DNA of 64,000 nt from Alteromonas sp. BL110. Its GTDB lineage: Bacteria > Pseudomonadota > Gammaproteobacteria > Enterobacterales > Alteromonadaceae. The notes under the pieces are model-generated. The model made no database searches. It was not told where the DNA came from and saw only the letters and a program-made list of their open reading frames with translations. This document shows, in pieces, positions 43,515 to 51,705 of the stretch (positions are counted from its first letter, which is position 1; every line of letters starts with the position of its first letter). Location of the stretch: contig NZ_CP031967.1 of NCBI RefSeq assembly GCF_003443615.1, forward strand, positions 62,001 to 126,000, in the 5' to 3' direction. A program made the translations under genes and the position numbers.

Positions 43515-44771
43515 ATGCCGTGGCTAGATTGGATAAGTTTATTTGTACGTTGGTTTCACGTTGTGGCCGGTGTAGCTTGGATTGGTGCGTCGTTCTACTT
43601 CATATGGCTAGACAACAACTTGCGAACACCACCTAAGTGGAAACAAGACAAAGGTATTAAGGGCGATTTGTGGGCTATTCATGGTGGTGGCTTCTATGAG
43701 GTCGCCAAATATGCCTACGGACCAGAAAAAATGCCCGAAACATTGCACTGGTTTAAATGGGAAGCCTATACGACTTGGTTATCCGGCTTTGCCCTATTGA
43801 TCATCGTTTATTATTTCGGTGCCAGCGCTTACCTTATTGATCCTTCGGTCAATGCCATGTCGCCAGCTATGGCAATATCATTAGGACTTGGACTAATCTT
43901 TGGTGGGCTTGCCATATACGAGTTTGCGTGTCGTAGCCCCCTAGCCAAATATCCTCTCGCCTTCGGTATAGGATTAGTGGCTCTTGTCTGTATTGTTAGC
44001 TATTTGTCGACCCAATGGTTTAGCGGTCGTGGCGCCTATATCCACGTTGGGGCCCTCATAGGCACTATCATGGCAGGTAACGTGTTTTTCAATATTATGC
44101 CTAACCAACGCAAAATGGTCGCGGCAGTGGCCGATAAGAAAGATATCGACCCAGCGTGGGGCGCAAGTGCCAAACTTCGCTCAGTACACAATAACTACTT
44201 CACGCTTCCCTTGCTGTTTATTATGATTTCGAATCATTACCCAATGACCTATCAGCACCCACAAAATTGGCTTGTGCTTATTGCTATAATGGCCGCTGCT
44301 GCCTGGATACGTCATTTCTTTAATCTGCGTCACGTGGGTACCACTAAACCAAGTATTTTAGTTTCTGGCGCCATTGCCATGTTAGCAATTGCACTGTGGG
44401 TGTCGTGGCCGCAAGCGACATCTACACAGCCGTTGACTCAAAGTGAAGCGGTAAGCTCTGTTCATTCAGAAGACCTTGCTTCGTCAAACGAAGACGCCAC
44501 CGAATCAGCTTCACCCATTAGTGATGAACGTGTGGCAGGTTTAATAACAACCCACTGTGTAAGCTGCCATTCGCGTACGCCAACTGACGATATTTTTAAA
44601 GTTGCGCCGTTAGGCGTGGTGTTAGATTCGTGGGAAGACGTTGAAAGGTTTGCGCCACAAGTGGTTCGCAGAACCACTGTGACCAAAGACATGCCGTTTT
44701 TGAACAAGACAAATATGACGGAAGAAGAAAGGCAAGTTATCGCTCGCTGGTTTGCCCAGCGACAGCAGTAA
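43515..44771 (+). CDS. puuD: Urate hydroxylase PuuD (membrane, cytochrome-c-fused)
   Basis: A 418-residue inner-membrane protein. The N-terminal region has about eight helices beginning WLDWISLFVRWFHVVAGVAWIGASFYFIWLD. After a linker near residue 310 comes a small cytochrome c domain with haem motif CVSCH at 348-352. PuuD oxidises urate to 5-hydroxyisourate and sends electrons to the respiratory chain, so no hydrogen peroxide is made, unlike soluble uricase. It completes the xdhA-puuD run and ends at a shared terminator. No other uricase is seen. Confidence 0.94.
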   Translation: MPWLDWISLFVRWFHVVAGVAWIGASFYFIWLDNNLRTPPKWKQDKGIKGDLWAIHGGGFYEVAKYAYGPEKMPETLHWFKWEAYTTWLSGFALLIIVYYFGASAYLIDPSVNAMSPAMAISLGLGLIFGGLAIYEFACRSPLAKYPLAFGIGLVALVCIVSYLSTQWFSGRGAYIHVGALIGTIMAGNVFFNIMPNQRKMVAAVADKKDIDPAWGASAKLRSVHNNYFTLPLLFIMISNHYPMTYQHPQNWLVLIAIMAAAAWIRHFFNLRHVGTTKPSILVSGAIAMLAIALWVSWPQATSTQPLTQSEAVSSVHSEDLASSNEDATESASPISDERVAGLITTHCVSCHSRTPTDDIFKVAPLGVVLDSWEDVERFAPQVVRRTTVTKDMPFLNKTNMTEEERQVIARWFAQRQQ

Positions 44772-44780
44772 AATACGATT

Positions 44781-44812
44781 AGCGATGTAGCTGCTTGGCT
44801 ACATCGCTTTAT
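44781..44812 (+). terminator. Bidirectional terminator between puuD and the PAS-GGDEF gene
   Basis: AGCGATGTAGC (44781-44791), loop TGCTTG, GCTACATCGCT (44798-44808), then TTATT. The stop codon of the convergent GGDEF gene (44799-44801) lies inside the stem. On the minus strand a less regular T-rich run follows. Confidence 0.85.
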
Positions 44813-46088
44813 TCCACTCGTTATCTATCGCTGTTACAACTTGCCCTCGTTGCTTTTTTTCGTACATTACCCCGTCAGCTCGATCTAGCCATTCTTGAAC
44901 TGTATCGATACCTTCGTTCCACTGCACCCACCCAACGCTAAAGCTAATGGAAACAACCTCGTTACCATCGATATTAACTTCAAATTTATTGTTTCTAATT
45001 CTGTCGAAAAAGGCAGCAGTCTCATTTTCATCCGTGCCGTAAAGCATAATAACGAACTCATCACCACCGATACGGCCAAACCTATCGCTATCGCGCAAAA
45101 GAGAGTTCATTTTATTAGAGAACTCAATTAGCGCTTTGTCACCTATCTTATGGCCATATCTATCGTTAATCTCTTTAAATTTATTTAGGTCAATATAAAC
45201 AAGGGTCGACGCTTTTTGGCCGCGCCCCATGCGAGAAATCTCATCACTTAACTGACTAAAAATCTCTCTTCTATTGGCAAGTCCTGTGAGCGAATCGGTT
45301 TTAGAAAGATGCTCTAATTTAGTCACAGCGCTCATTAAAGCTTGCTGCTGTGTTTTCTCTCTCGTTATATCGTCTGCTGTACCTAAGATAAGCGACTGCA
45401 TCTCACGATCGTCATAAATTAAGCTACCACGGTCGTGGAGATACTTCACTTCGCCTTTTGCGTCATAAATACGATATTGAATATCCCAGTTTTGCAAAGG
45501 GCGCTGACTGAACAGTTTAAACACCCGAGCTTTGTCATCTTCGTGAACATGGTCAATAAACCCAATGGGGTTGCAGTACAGCTCATATTCATTGCGACCG
45601 AAAATCTTCTCATACCCATCATTGACATATTCCAGCTTAGTTAAATCGGGCGTCGCTACCCAAATGAAGGTTCTGTTGGAAAACGCGCTAACAATTTTAC
45701 TGAACAAAGCGTCGACTTGAAAAAGCTCAGATTGAATACGCTTCTTCTCATCAATATCTTCGACCACAGAAATAAAGTACTCTGGGTTACCCCGTTCGTC
45801 TCTGACCAAAGAAACAGTTAGTTGGGCCCATACCTGTTCTCCGTCGCGCCTAACGTAGCGCTTTTCGAGCGTGTAGTTATCAATTTCGCCTTTTAAGAGG
45901 CTTTCCAAGTAACCCAGATCTCGGTCTAAATAGTCTGGTGAAGTTAGTTCTTGAAACGTAAGTTTGGTGAGTTCTCTATTTGAATAACCTAAAAAATCAC
46001 ACAATGGTTTGTTTACCCGAATGAAGCTTCCATCCACACTCACATGAGCAAGCCCTATTGGACAAGAGTAAAAGGTTTTTTCAAACAT
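44799..46088 (-). CDS. PAS-PAS-GGDEF diguanylate cyclase
   Basis: A 429-residue cytoplasmic protein with two PAS domains (about 1-125 and 130-255; the first with CPIGLAHVSVDGSFIRVNKPLCDFLGY). A GGDEF domain follows with intact IGGDEF and an RxxD product-inhibition site (RDSD) five residues before it. It should synthesise c-di-GMP in response to a signal bound by the PAS domains. It is convergent with puuD and shares its terminator. No EAL domain. Confidence 0.92.
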   Translation of the reverse strand: MFEKTFYSCPIGLAHVSVDGSFIRVNKPLCDFLGYSNRELTKLTFQELTSPDYLDRDLGYLESLLKGEIDNYTLEKRYVRRDGEQVWAQLTVSLVRDERGNPEYFISVVEDIDEKKRIQSELFQVDALFSKIVSAFSNRTFIWVATPDLTKLEYVNDGYEKIFGRNEYELYCNPIGFIDHVHEDDKARVFKLFSQRPLQNWDIQYRIYDAKGEVKYLHDRGSLIYDDREMQSLILGTADDITREKTQQQALMSAVTKLEHLSKTDSLTGLANRREIFSQLSDEISRMGRGQKASTLVYIDLNKFKEINDRYGHKIGDKALIEFSNKMNSLLRDSDRFGRIGGDEFVIMLYGTDENETAAFFDRIRNNKFEVNIDGNEVVSISFSVGWVQWNEGIDTVQEWLDRADGVMYEKKQRGQVVTAIDNEWNKAM

Positions 46089-46391
46089 AGGGCATCGCCC
46101 CGCTAGGTAATTGCATTCCTTCGCCTTAAATAAGTGTAGTGCTCACATTAAGCACTCAGCTGCTTTATACTTTAGTATATATAAGTATAGATTAGTTTTT
46201 TTTCTTGGCTATCGCGAATAACTAAGAAAATGGCTTAGATATCACTAACACCCGCTTGCGCGAGCATGCATTTAAGTAGTTCTAGATGAGGTAACAAGTC
46301 TCTTGCCTTAAAAAAGTGGCGAATCATCTTTAAGCGCTACAAAAAATTTAAACCGTGCATATGTTTAGTGTTTTTTACTAAGGACAATTTT
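46089..46391. other. Intergenic region before the ABM monooxygenase gene
   Basis: 303 bases, AT-rich. A short hairpin (GTGCT-cacatta-AGCAC, near 46138-46154) and several TATA-like stretches are visible. I see no gene. Confidence 0.5.
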
Positions 46392-46667
46392 ATGATCGAG
46401 TTCTCAGTTATTATCTTTTCTCAGCCTAATCAACAAGAAGCTCTGCTAAATGTTTTAAAACCTTTGGTTAGCGCTAGCCGCGAAGAAAAAGGGGCTGTGA
46501 TGTATGACCTACATTCAAGCGAAGAGGGTGTATTTGTTATTACAGAAAAATGGGAATCTCAAGATGCGCTTGATGCTCATGAAGCCACGGCACACTTTAC
46601 TGATTTCCAGAAGAAAGCGAGTAACCTTGTTGAGAAGGTAATGCGGTTGCCACTCGTGTCAATCTAG
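46392..46667 (+). CDS. ABM-family (putative quinol) monooxygenase
   Basis: A 91-residue protein with the antibiotic biosynthesis monooxygenase fold, a small dimeric ferredoxin-like barrel: EFSVIIFSQPNQQEALLNVLKPLVSASREEKGAVMYDLH, ITEKWESQDALDAHEATAHF. It is similar in size to YgiN-type quinol monooxygenases. ATG 46392 has AAGGA; an upstream start at 46368 is weaker. It is convergent with the HxlR gene and could oxidise a quinol or related electrophile. Confidence 0.82.
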   Translation: MIEFSVIIFSQPNQQEALLNVLKPLVSASREEKGAVMYDLHSSEEGVFVITEKWESQDALDAHEATAHFTDFQKKASNLVEKVMRLPLVSI

Positions 46668-46764
46668 TTATTGCACTTTAAAAAGCTGTTATTTCGAGTT
46701 TTTTGAGGAAACGGTGAACAATGATGTTCACCGTCTCCATTGTTCTACACGTTCATTTACGGCA

Positions 46765-47124
46765 TTAATCGTTTGTGTGATTTTCCGACCAAACTCTTAA
46801 CTGTTCGAGTATATCTAACGCAGAGCGACCAAAGTCCGTTAGGCTGTAGGCAACAGCAATAGGGCGAGAGTCGATAACATTGCGTATAACCATACCGTTG
46901 TTTTCAAGCTCTTTCAGACGTTGATCTACCATCTTGCGGCTGGCGCCACCTAGCATTCTACATAAGTCGTTAAACCTAACTGGCTCATCTTTTAAATGAT
47001 AAATAATAGAGCCTGTCCATTTACCGCCTATCAAGCGCATACCGCGCTCAATCGCACACGGTTCTGTGCAGGTATTTAGTACGGTTTTTCTACCCTTAGC
47101 GTCTGTTTTTATTTCAGTTTTCAT
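46765..47124 (-). CDS. HxlR-family regulator with N-terminal cysteine pair
   Basis: A 119-residue winged-helix regulator, recognised by CAIERGMRLIGGKWTGSIIYHL, LCRMLGGASRKMVDQRLKELENNGMVIR and the end YSLTDFGRSALDILEQL. Cys23 is the conserved N-terminal cysteine through which HypR/YodB-type members sense electrophiles or oxidants, and a second (Cys19) lies four residues before it. It is divergent from the IorAB-type genes, which it probably controls. AAGGA precedes the ATG. Confidence 0.9.
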   Translation of the reverse strand: MKTEIKTDAKGRKTVLNTCTEPCAIERGMRLIGGKWTGSIIYHLKDEPVRFNDLCRMLGGASRKMVDQRLKELENNGMVIRNVIDSRPIAVAYSLTDFGRSALDILEQLRVWSENHTND

Positions 47125-47144
47125 TAATGTCCTTTAAAAAAGCA

Positions 47145-47200
47145 CCTAGTAACTAAAAGTAAACTAATTGCTTAGTTGAACAAGGTAACTAAACTATACC
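47145..47200. promoter_or_regulatory. Repeated GTAACTAAA and palindrome in HxlR-ior divergent promoter
   Basis: GTAACTAAA occurs at about 47149 and 47186, with GTAAACTA between, and AACTAA-TTGC-TTAGTT (47162-47177) is a perfect 6-base-arm palindrome. They sit close to the HxlR start and resemble the TnAC/GTnA-rich sites bound by HxlR-type repressors, but the exact operator cannot be fixed by eye. Confidence 0.45.
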
Positions 47201-47410
47201 ACATAAACCATTTTGACTAACAGTCGTATACCTCTTGTCAATTAGTCTACTTTATAAATAAAAGGTTCACAAAGTACTTAGGCCCAAAGCATAAGACTAA
47301 TGCGGATAAACGACGATGTTGGGAAAAAAACACAGGCAAAACAGATCGTTCAAACCAAGACCAGCCTTGGCGAGAGCATTTAGACTCTAACTTCACGGTG
47401 ATGATTAACC

Positions 47411-47902
47411 ATGATTGAATTTACGTTAAACGGAAAAACAGTGCAGACGGAAGCTGCCTCAGATACCCCCCTTGTTTGGGTGATTCGCGACGAATTTGGC
47501 TTAAAAGGCACTAAATTCGGATGTGGCGTGGCCATGTGCGGTGTATGTACCGTTCATATCGATGGCAATGCTATTCGTTCGTGCTCTTACCCAGTCTCTC
47601 TCGTTGATGGAAAGAAGGTCAATACAATCGAAAGTTTAAACGGTGAGCATCCTTTGCAATCGGCTTGGGTTGAGGAGCAAGTACCACAGTGTGGCTACTG
47701 CCAGTCTGGTCAAATTATGCAGGCAGCGACACTACTGGATAACAACCCAAATCCTAGTGACCAAGACATCGTTAATCACATGAATGGCAATTATTGTCGT
47801 TGTATGGCTTACACGAGAATAAAAAAAGCGATCAAGCGCGCCGCAACTTCAACGGTACAGCATTACGACCCTAAGGCTTCATCAGAAGGTGAAAACGCAT
47901 GA
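47411..47902 (+). CDS. 2Fe-2S subunit of an IorAB-type molybdenum dehydrogenase
   Basis: A 163-residue iron-sulfur subunit with two [2Fe-2S] clusters: the plant-ferredoxin type ([15 protein letters not shown]) and the second (CGYCQSGQ ... CRCMAYTRI). It matches isoquinoline 1-oxidoreductase alpha subunit and aldehyde-oxidase small subunits. No own signal peptide; it probably folds with the next subunit and is exported with it. It overlaps the next gene by four bases, typical of co-translation. Confidence 0.9.
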   Translation: MIEFTLNGKTVQTEAASDTPLVWVIRDEFGLKGTKFGCGVAMCGVCTVHIDGNAIRSCSYPVSLVDGKKVNTIESLNGEHPLQSAWVEEQVPQCGYCQSGQIMQAATLLDNNPNPSDQDIVNHMNGNYCRCMAYTRIKKAIKRAATSTVQHYDPKASSEGENA

Positions 47903-50196
47903 GCATAAAAGACTTATCTAAAGAGAAAAAAGACACTATCAATCTGTCTCGTCGCTCATTCATGGCGGGTTCTTTGAAGACGTCACTTTTCATGGCGTTT
48001 GGTGCTTCAGCAATTCCATCCGTTTTATCGGCCAAAGAAGCCATTGCAAATAAAACCTTTTCACCTAACGTCTGGTTTGAAATGGACGCCCAAGGCCATG
48101 TAACGATAAATATCGCTAAGGCTGAAATGGGACAGCATGTGGGCACTGCCTTAGCGCGTATTTTAGCGGACGAACTAGAGTGTGAGTGGGATAAGGTGTC
48201 CATTGTGCACGTTGATACCGACCCTAAATGGGGTTACATGGTGACAGGCGGTTCATGGTCTGTTTTCCAAACCTACAAACCTATGTCACAAGCAGGGGCA
48301 GCGGGTCGCCAAGTGCTACTTAGTGCAGGTGCTGAGTTATTAGGCGTACCGGTATCAGATTGTGAAGCTAACGCGGGCTTCGTAGTGTCGGGCACTAAGA
48401 AAATTAGCTACGGCGACATTGTGGCGAACGGTAATATTGATAAGGTCTATTCGGCGGACGAATTAGAAAGCTTACAGATAAAACCTGGAAATAAGAAGCA
48501 CCTTATTGGCTTAGGTAACCAATACAAAGCGCTCGATATACCTCCAAAAACAGATGGTACAGCGGTTTATGGTATTGATGTTGAAGTAGACAATATGCTG
48601 TATGCTCGCCCTATTCTTCCACCTACGCGTTATGGCAGTAAAGTCACTAAGGTTGATGACAGCCAAGCTAAATCTTTGCCCGGCTACAAAGGATATAAAG
48701 TACTCAGCGACCCTTCAGGTACCATCGAAGGGTGGGTAGCGGTACTGGCTTCTGACTATCCAACGGCGATTAAAGCTGTCGATAAAGTGAAGGTCAGCTA
48801 CAACGCAGGTAAGACGGTGAATGTGAGCGAAGCTGATATTCAAAAAGAGGGAGAGCGAATCTGCCGAGACACAACTGAAGGTACGCTATTTGTCGATGAG
48901 GGGTCTATCGAAAACGCTGAAAAGCAGGCAGCTGACTCAATCGAGGCCCTGTACACCACTTCAACAGCTAGCCACTTTCAATTAGAACCGCTAAACGCAA
49001 TTGCTGAATTTAAAGAGGGCAAATGGCATATTCATACGGGTAACCAGTGGCAAGGACTTACACTGCCTGCAGTAGCAAAAGCCGCAGAAGTGCCTGATTC
49101 CGACGTTGTTATTCACCAATATTATCTTGGCGGAGGCTTTGGCCGCCGTTTATTTGGTGACTGGATAATTCCTGCTCTATTGACCGCAAAAGCCGCTGGG
49201 CAACCTGTAAAAATGCTTTTCATGCGTCCAGACGATGCCATGTTCGACCAACCTCGCTCAGCGTCGACATCATTATTTAACGCCTATTTCGACGACGCTG
49301 GTAATTTCACAGGTATGGAGCATGCACTTGCTGCCGGCTGGCCAACATTGGCAATGGCACCAGGTTTTATGCCCGACGGTGTTGATGGTAAAGGCAAATT
49401 CGATCCCTTTTCTGCTTCAGGTGCTGACCACTGGTATACCATGCAACATCACCGCGCCCGAGTTATTAATAACAAAGTCGCACAGGAGACCTTTACCCCT
49501 GGATGGCTTCGCTCTGTAGGACAAGGATGGATAGTGTGGGGGCTTGAAAGCTTTATCGACGAAGTAGCCCATAAAGTGAACCAAAACCCTGTAGACTTTA
49601 GACTGTCTATGCTAGACGGCAAAGGTAAGCAAGCGGGCAAAGCGCCGGAAAGTGTTGGTGGTGCCACTCGCCTAGCGCACACTCTGAAAAAGCTTAAAGC
49701 CAAGACGGCTAATGTTGTACTTGGTGAGAACGAAGGTATTGGGTTTAGTGTAAGTGCAGGCCAAGAGCGAACCATGCCAGCATGGCTTGCAACTGCCGCG
49801 CATGTTCACGTAGATAAAAATAGTGGTAAGGTCACGCTTAAAAAGTTATGGGTAGTAGCCGACGCAGGCATTGTCGTTCACCCTGATGGTGCTATGGCAC
49901 AAATGGAAGGGTCTTTACTGTGGGGAACGAGTCTTGCGTTATTCGAGCATAATGAAATAAAAGACGGCTACGTGGCAAAGAAAAACTTAACCACTTACCA
50001 GCCGCTTAGAATGAATGACGTTCCTGATATGGATATTGAGTTTATTGAAAGTAATGAATTCCCAGTAGGACTAGGCGAACCAGGCGTTATTGGCGTGGCA
50101 CCAGCAGTAGGTAATGCTGTTTATGATGCAGTGGGCGTAAGGTTGCGACATTTACCTATGTTATCAAGCGACGTTAAAAAGGCGCTGAACGCATAG
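47899..50196 (+). CDS. Tat-exported molybdopterin-binding subunit, IorB-type
   Basis: A 765-residue Moco subunit. It has a Tat signal ([13 protein letters not shown] at residues 14-26), so it acts in the periplasm. The domain after it has the isoquinoline-1-oxidoreductase-beta pattern: [59 protein letters not shown] and [21 protein letters not shown]. Such enzymes hydroxylate aldehydes or N-heterocycles, and the HxlR gene beside it favours a reactive aldehyde. Substrate cannot be read from the sequence. Confidence 0.9.
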   Translation: MSIKDLSKEKKDTINLSRRSFMAGSLKTSLFMAFGASAIPSVLSAKEAIANKTFSPNVWFEMDAQGHVTINIAKAEMGQHVGTALARILADELECEWDKVSIVHVDTDPKWGYMVTGGSWSVFQTYKPMSQAGAAGRQVLLSAGAELLGVPVSDCEANAGFVVSGTKKISYGDIVANGNIDKVYSADELESLQIKPGNKKHLIGLGNQYKALDIPPKTDGTAVYGIDVEVDNMLYARPILPPTRYGSKVTKVDDSQAKSLPGYKGYKVLSDPSGTIEGWVAVLASDYPTAIKAVDKVKVSYNAGKTVNVSEADIQKEGERICRDTTEGTLFVDEGSIENAEKQAADSIEALYTTSTASHFQLEPLNAIAEFKEGKWHIHTGNQWQGLTLPAVAKAAEVPDSDVVIHQYYLGGGFGRRLFGDWIIPALLTAKAAGQPVKMLFMRPDDAMFDQPRSASTSLFNAYFDDAGNFTGMEHALAAGWPTLAMAPGFMPDGVDGKGKFDPFSASGADHWYTMQHHRARVINNKVAQETFTPGWLRSVGQGWIVWGLESFIDEVAHKVNQNPVDFRLSMLDGKGKQAGKAPESVGGATRLAHTLKKLKAKTANVVLGENEGIGFSVSAGQERTMPAWLATAAHVHVDKNSGKVTLKKLWVVADAGIVVHPDGAMAQMEGSLLWGTSLALFEHNEIKDGYVAKKNLTTYQPLRMNDVPDMDIEFIESNEFPVGLGEPGVIGVAPAVGNAVYDAVGVRLRHLPMLSSDVKKALNA

Positions 50197-50257
50197 GATT
50201 TAGCTACTTAGTATTAATACTTAAACACTGATATTAAGCGTGGCATAAATAAGTAAA

Positions 50258-50287
50258 GAAAAAACAACCCGCACACTTGCGGGTTGT
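50258..50287 (-). terminator. Terminator between the IorB-type gene and pagL
   Basis: Perfect 10-base arms ACAACCCGCA (50264-50273) and TGCGGGTTGT (50278-50287) with a 4-base loop. On the minus strand it is followed by TTTTTTC, so it is chiefly the pagL terminator; on the plus strand the T-run is weak but it may also stop the IorB-type transcript. Confidence 0.85.
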
Positions 50288-50340
50288 CTTATATTAAGAA
50301 GCAGCGCTTATTCAAACTGTTAGGGTATTCAGGCTCACCG

Positions 50341-50841
50341 CTAGAAAAGATAGTGAGTACTTAATACAAATGACTCTGACCCCGGGTTAGTATCTCCTAG
50401 CCCACCGTTAGAAATATGACCAACTTCAGCCTCTAACGAAAACGTTTCAGAGAGCTTGTATAAACCAGAAAGTGATGAGTAGAACTCAATGGTGTCGCCC
50501 AAATTTTCAGACTCATCAACGATGCCGGCATGGAACGCAACGCGGACAGAAAAGTTATTGTATTTGTAGACATCTTTTGCCAAACCCGCTGCGAAATAAT
50601 GTTGGCCTTGATCTGCGTTTACCAAAAGAACTGTTGGTCGGACGCCATAGAATGATTCGAGCGATTTGTGAACATAGGCCACATGCAATGCGTAACGGTC
50701 TGCGTCATCAAACAAATTCCAAACGGCAGCTCCAGCTTTGAGTTCTGTGCCTTGAGGCAGCGCGTGAGAGGAAAGCGATGCAAAAGGAGAAAGTAATGAT
50801 AATGCAAGTGCGAGTGTTTTTACTGGTGTTTTCATGTTCAT
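50341..50841 (-). CDS. pagL: Lipid A 3-O-deacylase PagL
   Basis: A 166-residue outer-membrane beta-barrel with a signal peptide (ending SSHA, residue 27). The catalytic set of PagL is visible: His142 and Ser144 in GHISNGG, and Glu156 in NPGSESF. The spacing His-Ser +2 and His-Glu +14 is the same as His126/Ser128/Glu140 in P. aeruginosa PagL. It removes the 3-O acyl chain from lipid A. The C-terminal residue is aromatic, as in outer-membrane barrels. It is divergent from the KefF-like gene. Confidence 0.9.
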   Translation of the reverse strand: MNMKTPVKTLALALSLLSPFASLSSHALPQGTELKAGAAVWNLFDDADRYALHVAYVHKSLESFYGVRPTVLLVNADQGQHYFAAGLAKDVYKYNNFSVRVAFHAGIVDESENLGDTIEFYSSLSGLYKLSETFSLEAEVGHISNGGLGDTNPGSESFVLSTHYLF

Positions 50842-50910
50842 ATCGTTTTAAGCAAAGTTAAAAATAGTGTTCCGTCATAGCAATAATCCGTTTTCAGGTT
50901 CATAATGGTA

Positions 50911-50950
50911 ATTAGGTTACTTTTTTCAACCTAATAATCTTTAGTAACCT
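50911..50950. promoter_or_regulatory. Nested palindromes between pagL and the KefF-like gene
   Basis: ATTAGGTT (50911-50918) faces AACCTAAT (50928-50935), 8 perfect bases around 9. Overlapping it, AGGTTACT (50914-50921) faces AGTAACCT (50943-50950), 8 perfect bases around 21. They lie in the divergent promoter region and share the TTAGTAAC-type core with the repeats before the HxlR gene, so HxlR control is possible. Confidence 0.5.
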
Positions 50951-51065
50951 TATAACTTTGAAGAAGTATTAATTCTGATTTGCTCTAGACGTTTATATTG
51001 CTTTATAAAATAGAGTGGCAGGGAAAGCTTTTAGAGACACGGATAGTAAAACTGAGTAGAGATGT

Positions 51066-51704
51066 ATGACCAACCTTGACGCCATAGAAGATACCAAACG
51101 AAGTAATAAAGTACTGGTTCTTTTCGCTCACCCCGCACAAACGCACTCTGAAGTGAACGTGCCTCTTTTCCACGAAGCCCAGTTAAATAAACACGTTACT
51201 GCCGTTGACTTATACGCGGAATATCCCGATTTCAATATTGATATCGAGCGGGAACAGCAGCGTTTGATCGATCATGACGTTATTGTTTTTCTGTTTCCGC
51301 TTTACTGGTATTCAACGCCTTCTATTTTAAAAGAGTGGCAAGATTTGGTACTGGAATATGGATTCGCTTACGGCCACGAAGGCACTGCACTTAAAGATAA
51401 GTTATTTCTTTGTGCGCTAAGTGCAGGCGGTAAAGAAGAGGCCTATCAAACCGACGGTTTCAATCACTACACCATTAGACAACTACTTCAACCTTTAGAG
51501 CAAATGGCGCAAATCACGCATATGACCTACATTGCTCCGTTTGCAATATTTGGCTCCCGTACCGCCCAAGAAGAGCATCGGGTAGCCCAGCATAGGGGCA
51601 AGTGGACAACGCTGCTTCACAAATTAACCTCCAATACCCTCGATTTAGAAAGAGCAAAGCGTATCGAGAATCTCGCAGACCTTTGTACATCTCAAGGAGA
51701 ATAA
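51066..51704 (+). CDS. KefF-like NAD(P)H oxidoreductase (Kef accessory)
   Basis: A 212-residue flavodoxin-fold quinone reductase. VLVLFAHPAQTHSEVNVPLF begins the fold, and VFLFPLYWYSTPSILKEWQDLVLEYGFAYGHEGTALKDK is the flavin-binding motif of the KefF/YwrO/NQO group. In E. coli KefF is the ancillary subunit that makes the K+/H+ exchanger KefC active, and itself reduces quinones. The KefC-like gene begins one base after its stop. Confidence 0.9.
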   Translation: MTNLDAIEDTKRSNKVLVLFAHPAQTHSEVNVPLFHEAQLNKHVTAVDLYAEYPDFNIDIEREQQRLIDHDVIVFLFPLYWYSTPSILKEWQDLVLEYGFAYGHEGTALKDKLFLCALSAGGKEEAYQTDGFNHYTIRQLLQPLEQMAQITHMTYIAPFAIFGSRTAQEEHRVAQHRGKWTTLLHKLTSNTLDLERAKRIENLADLCTSQGE

Positions 51705-51705
51705 C

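Noticed and set aside
47899..50196. IorB-type protein as a second xanthine dehydrogenase
   Set aside because: It has a Tat signal, no FAD subunit beside it and the IorB motif pattern, unlike XdhB at 37914.
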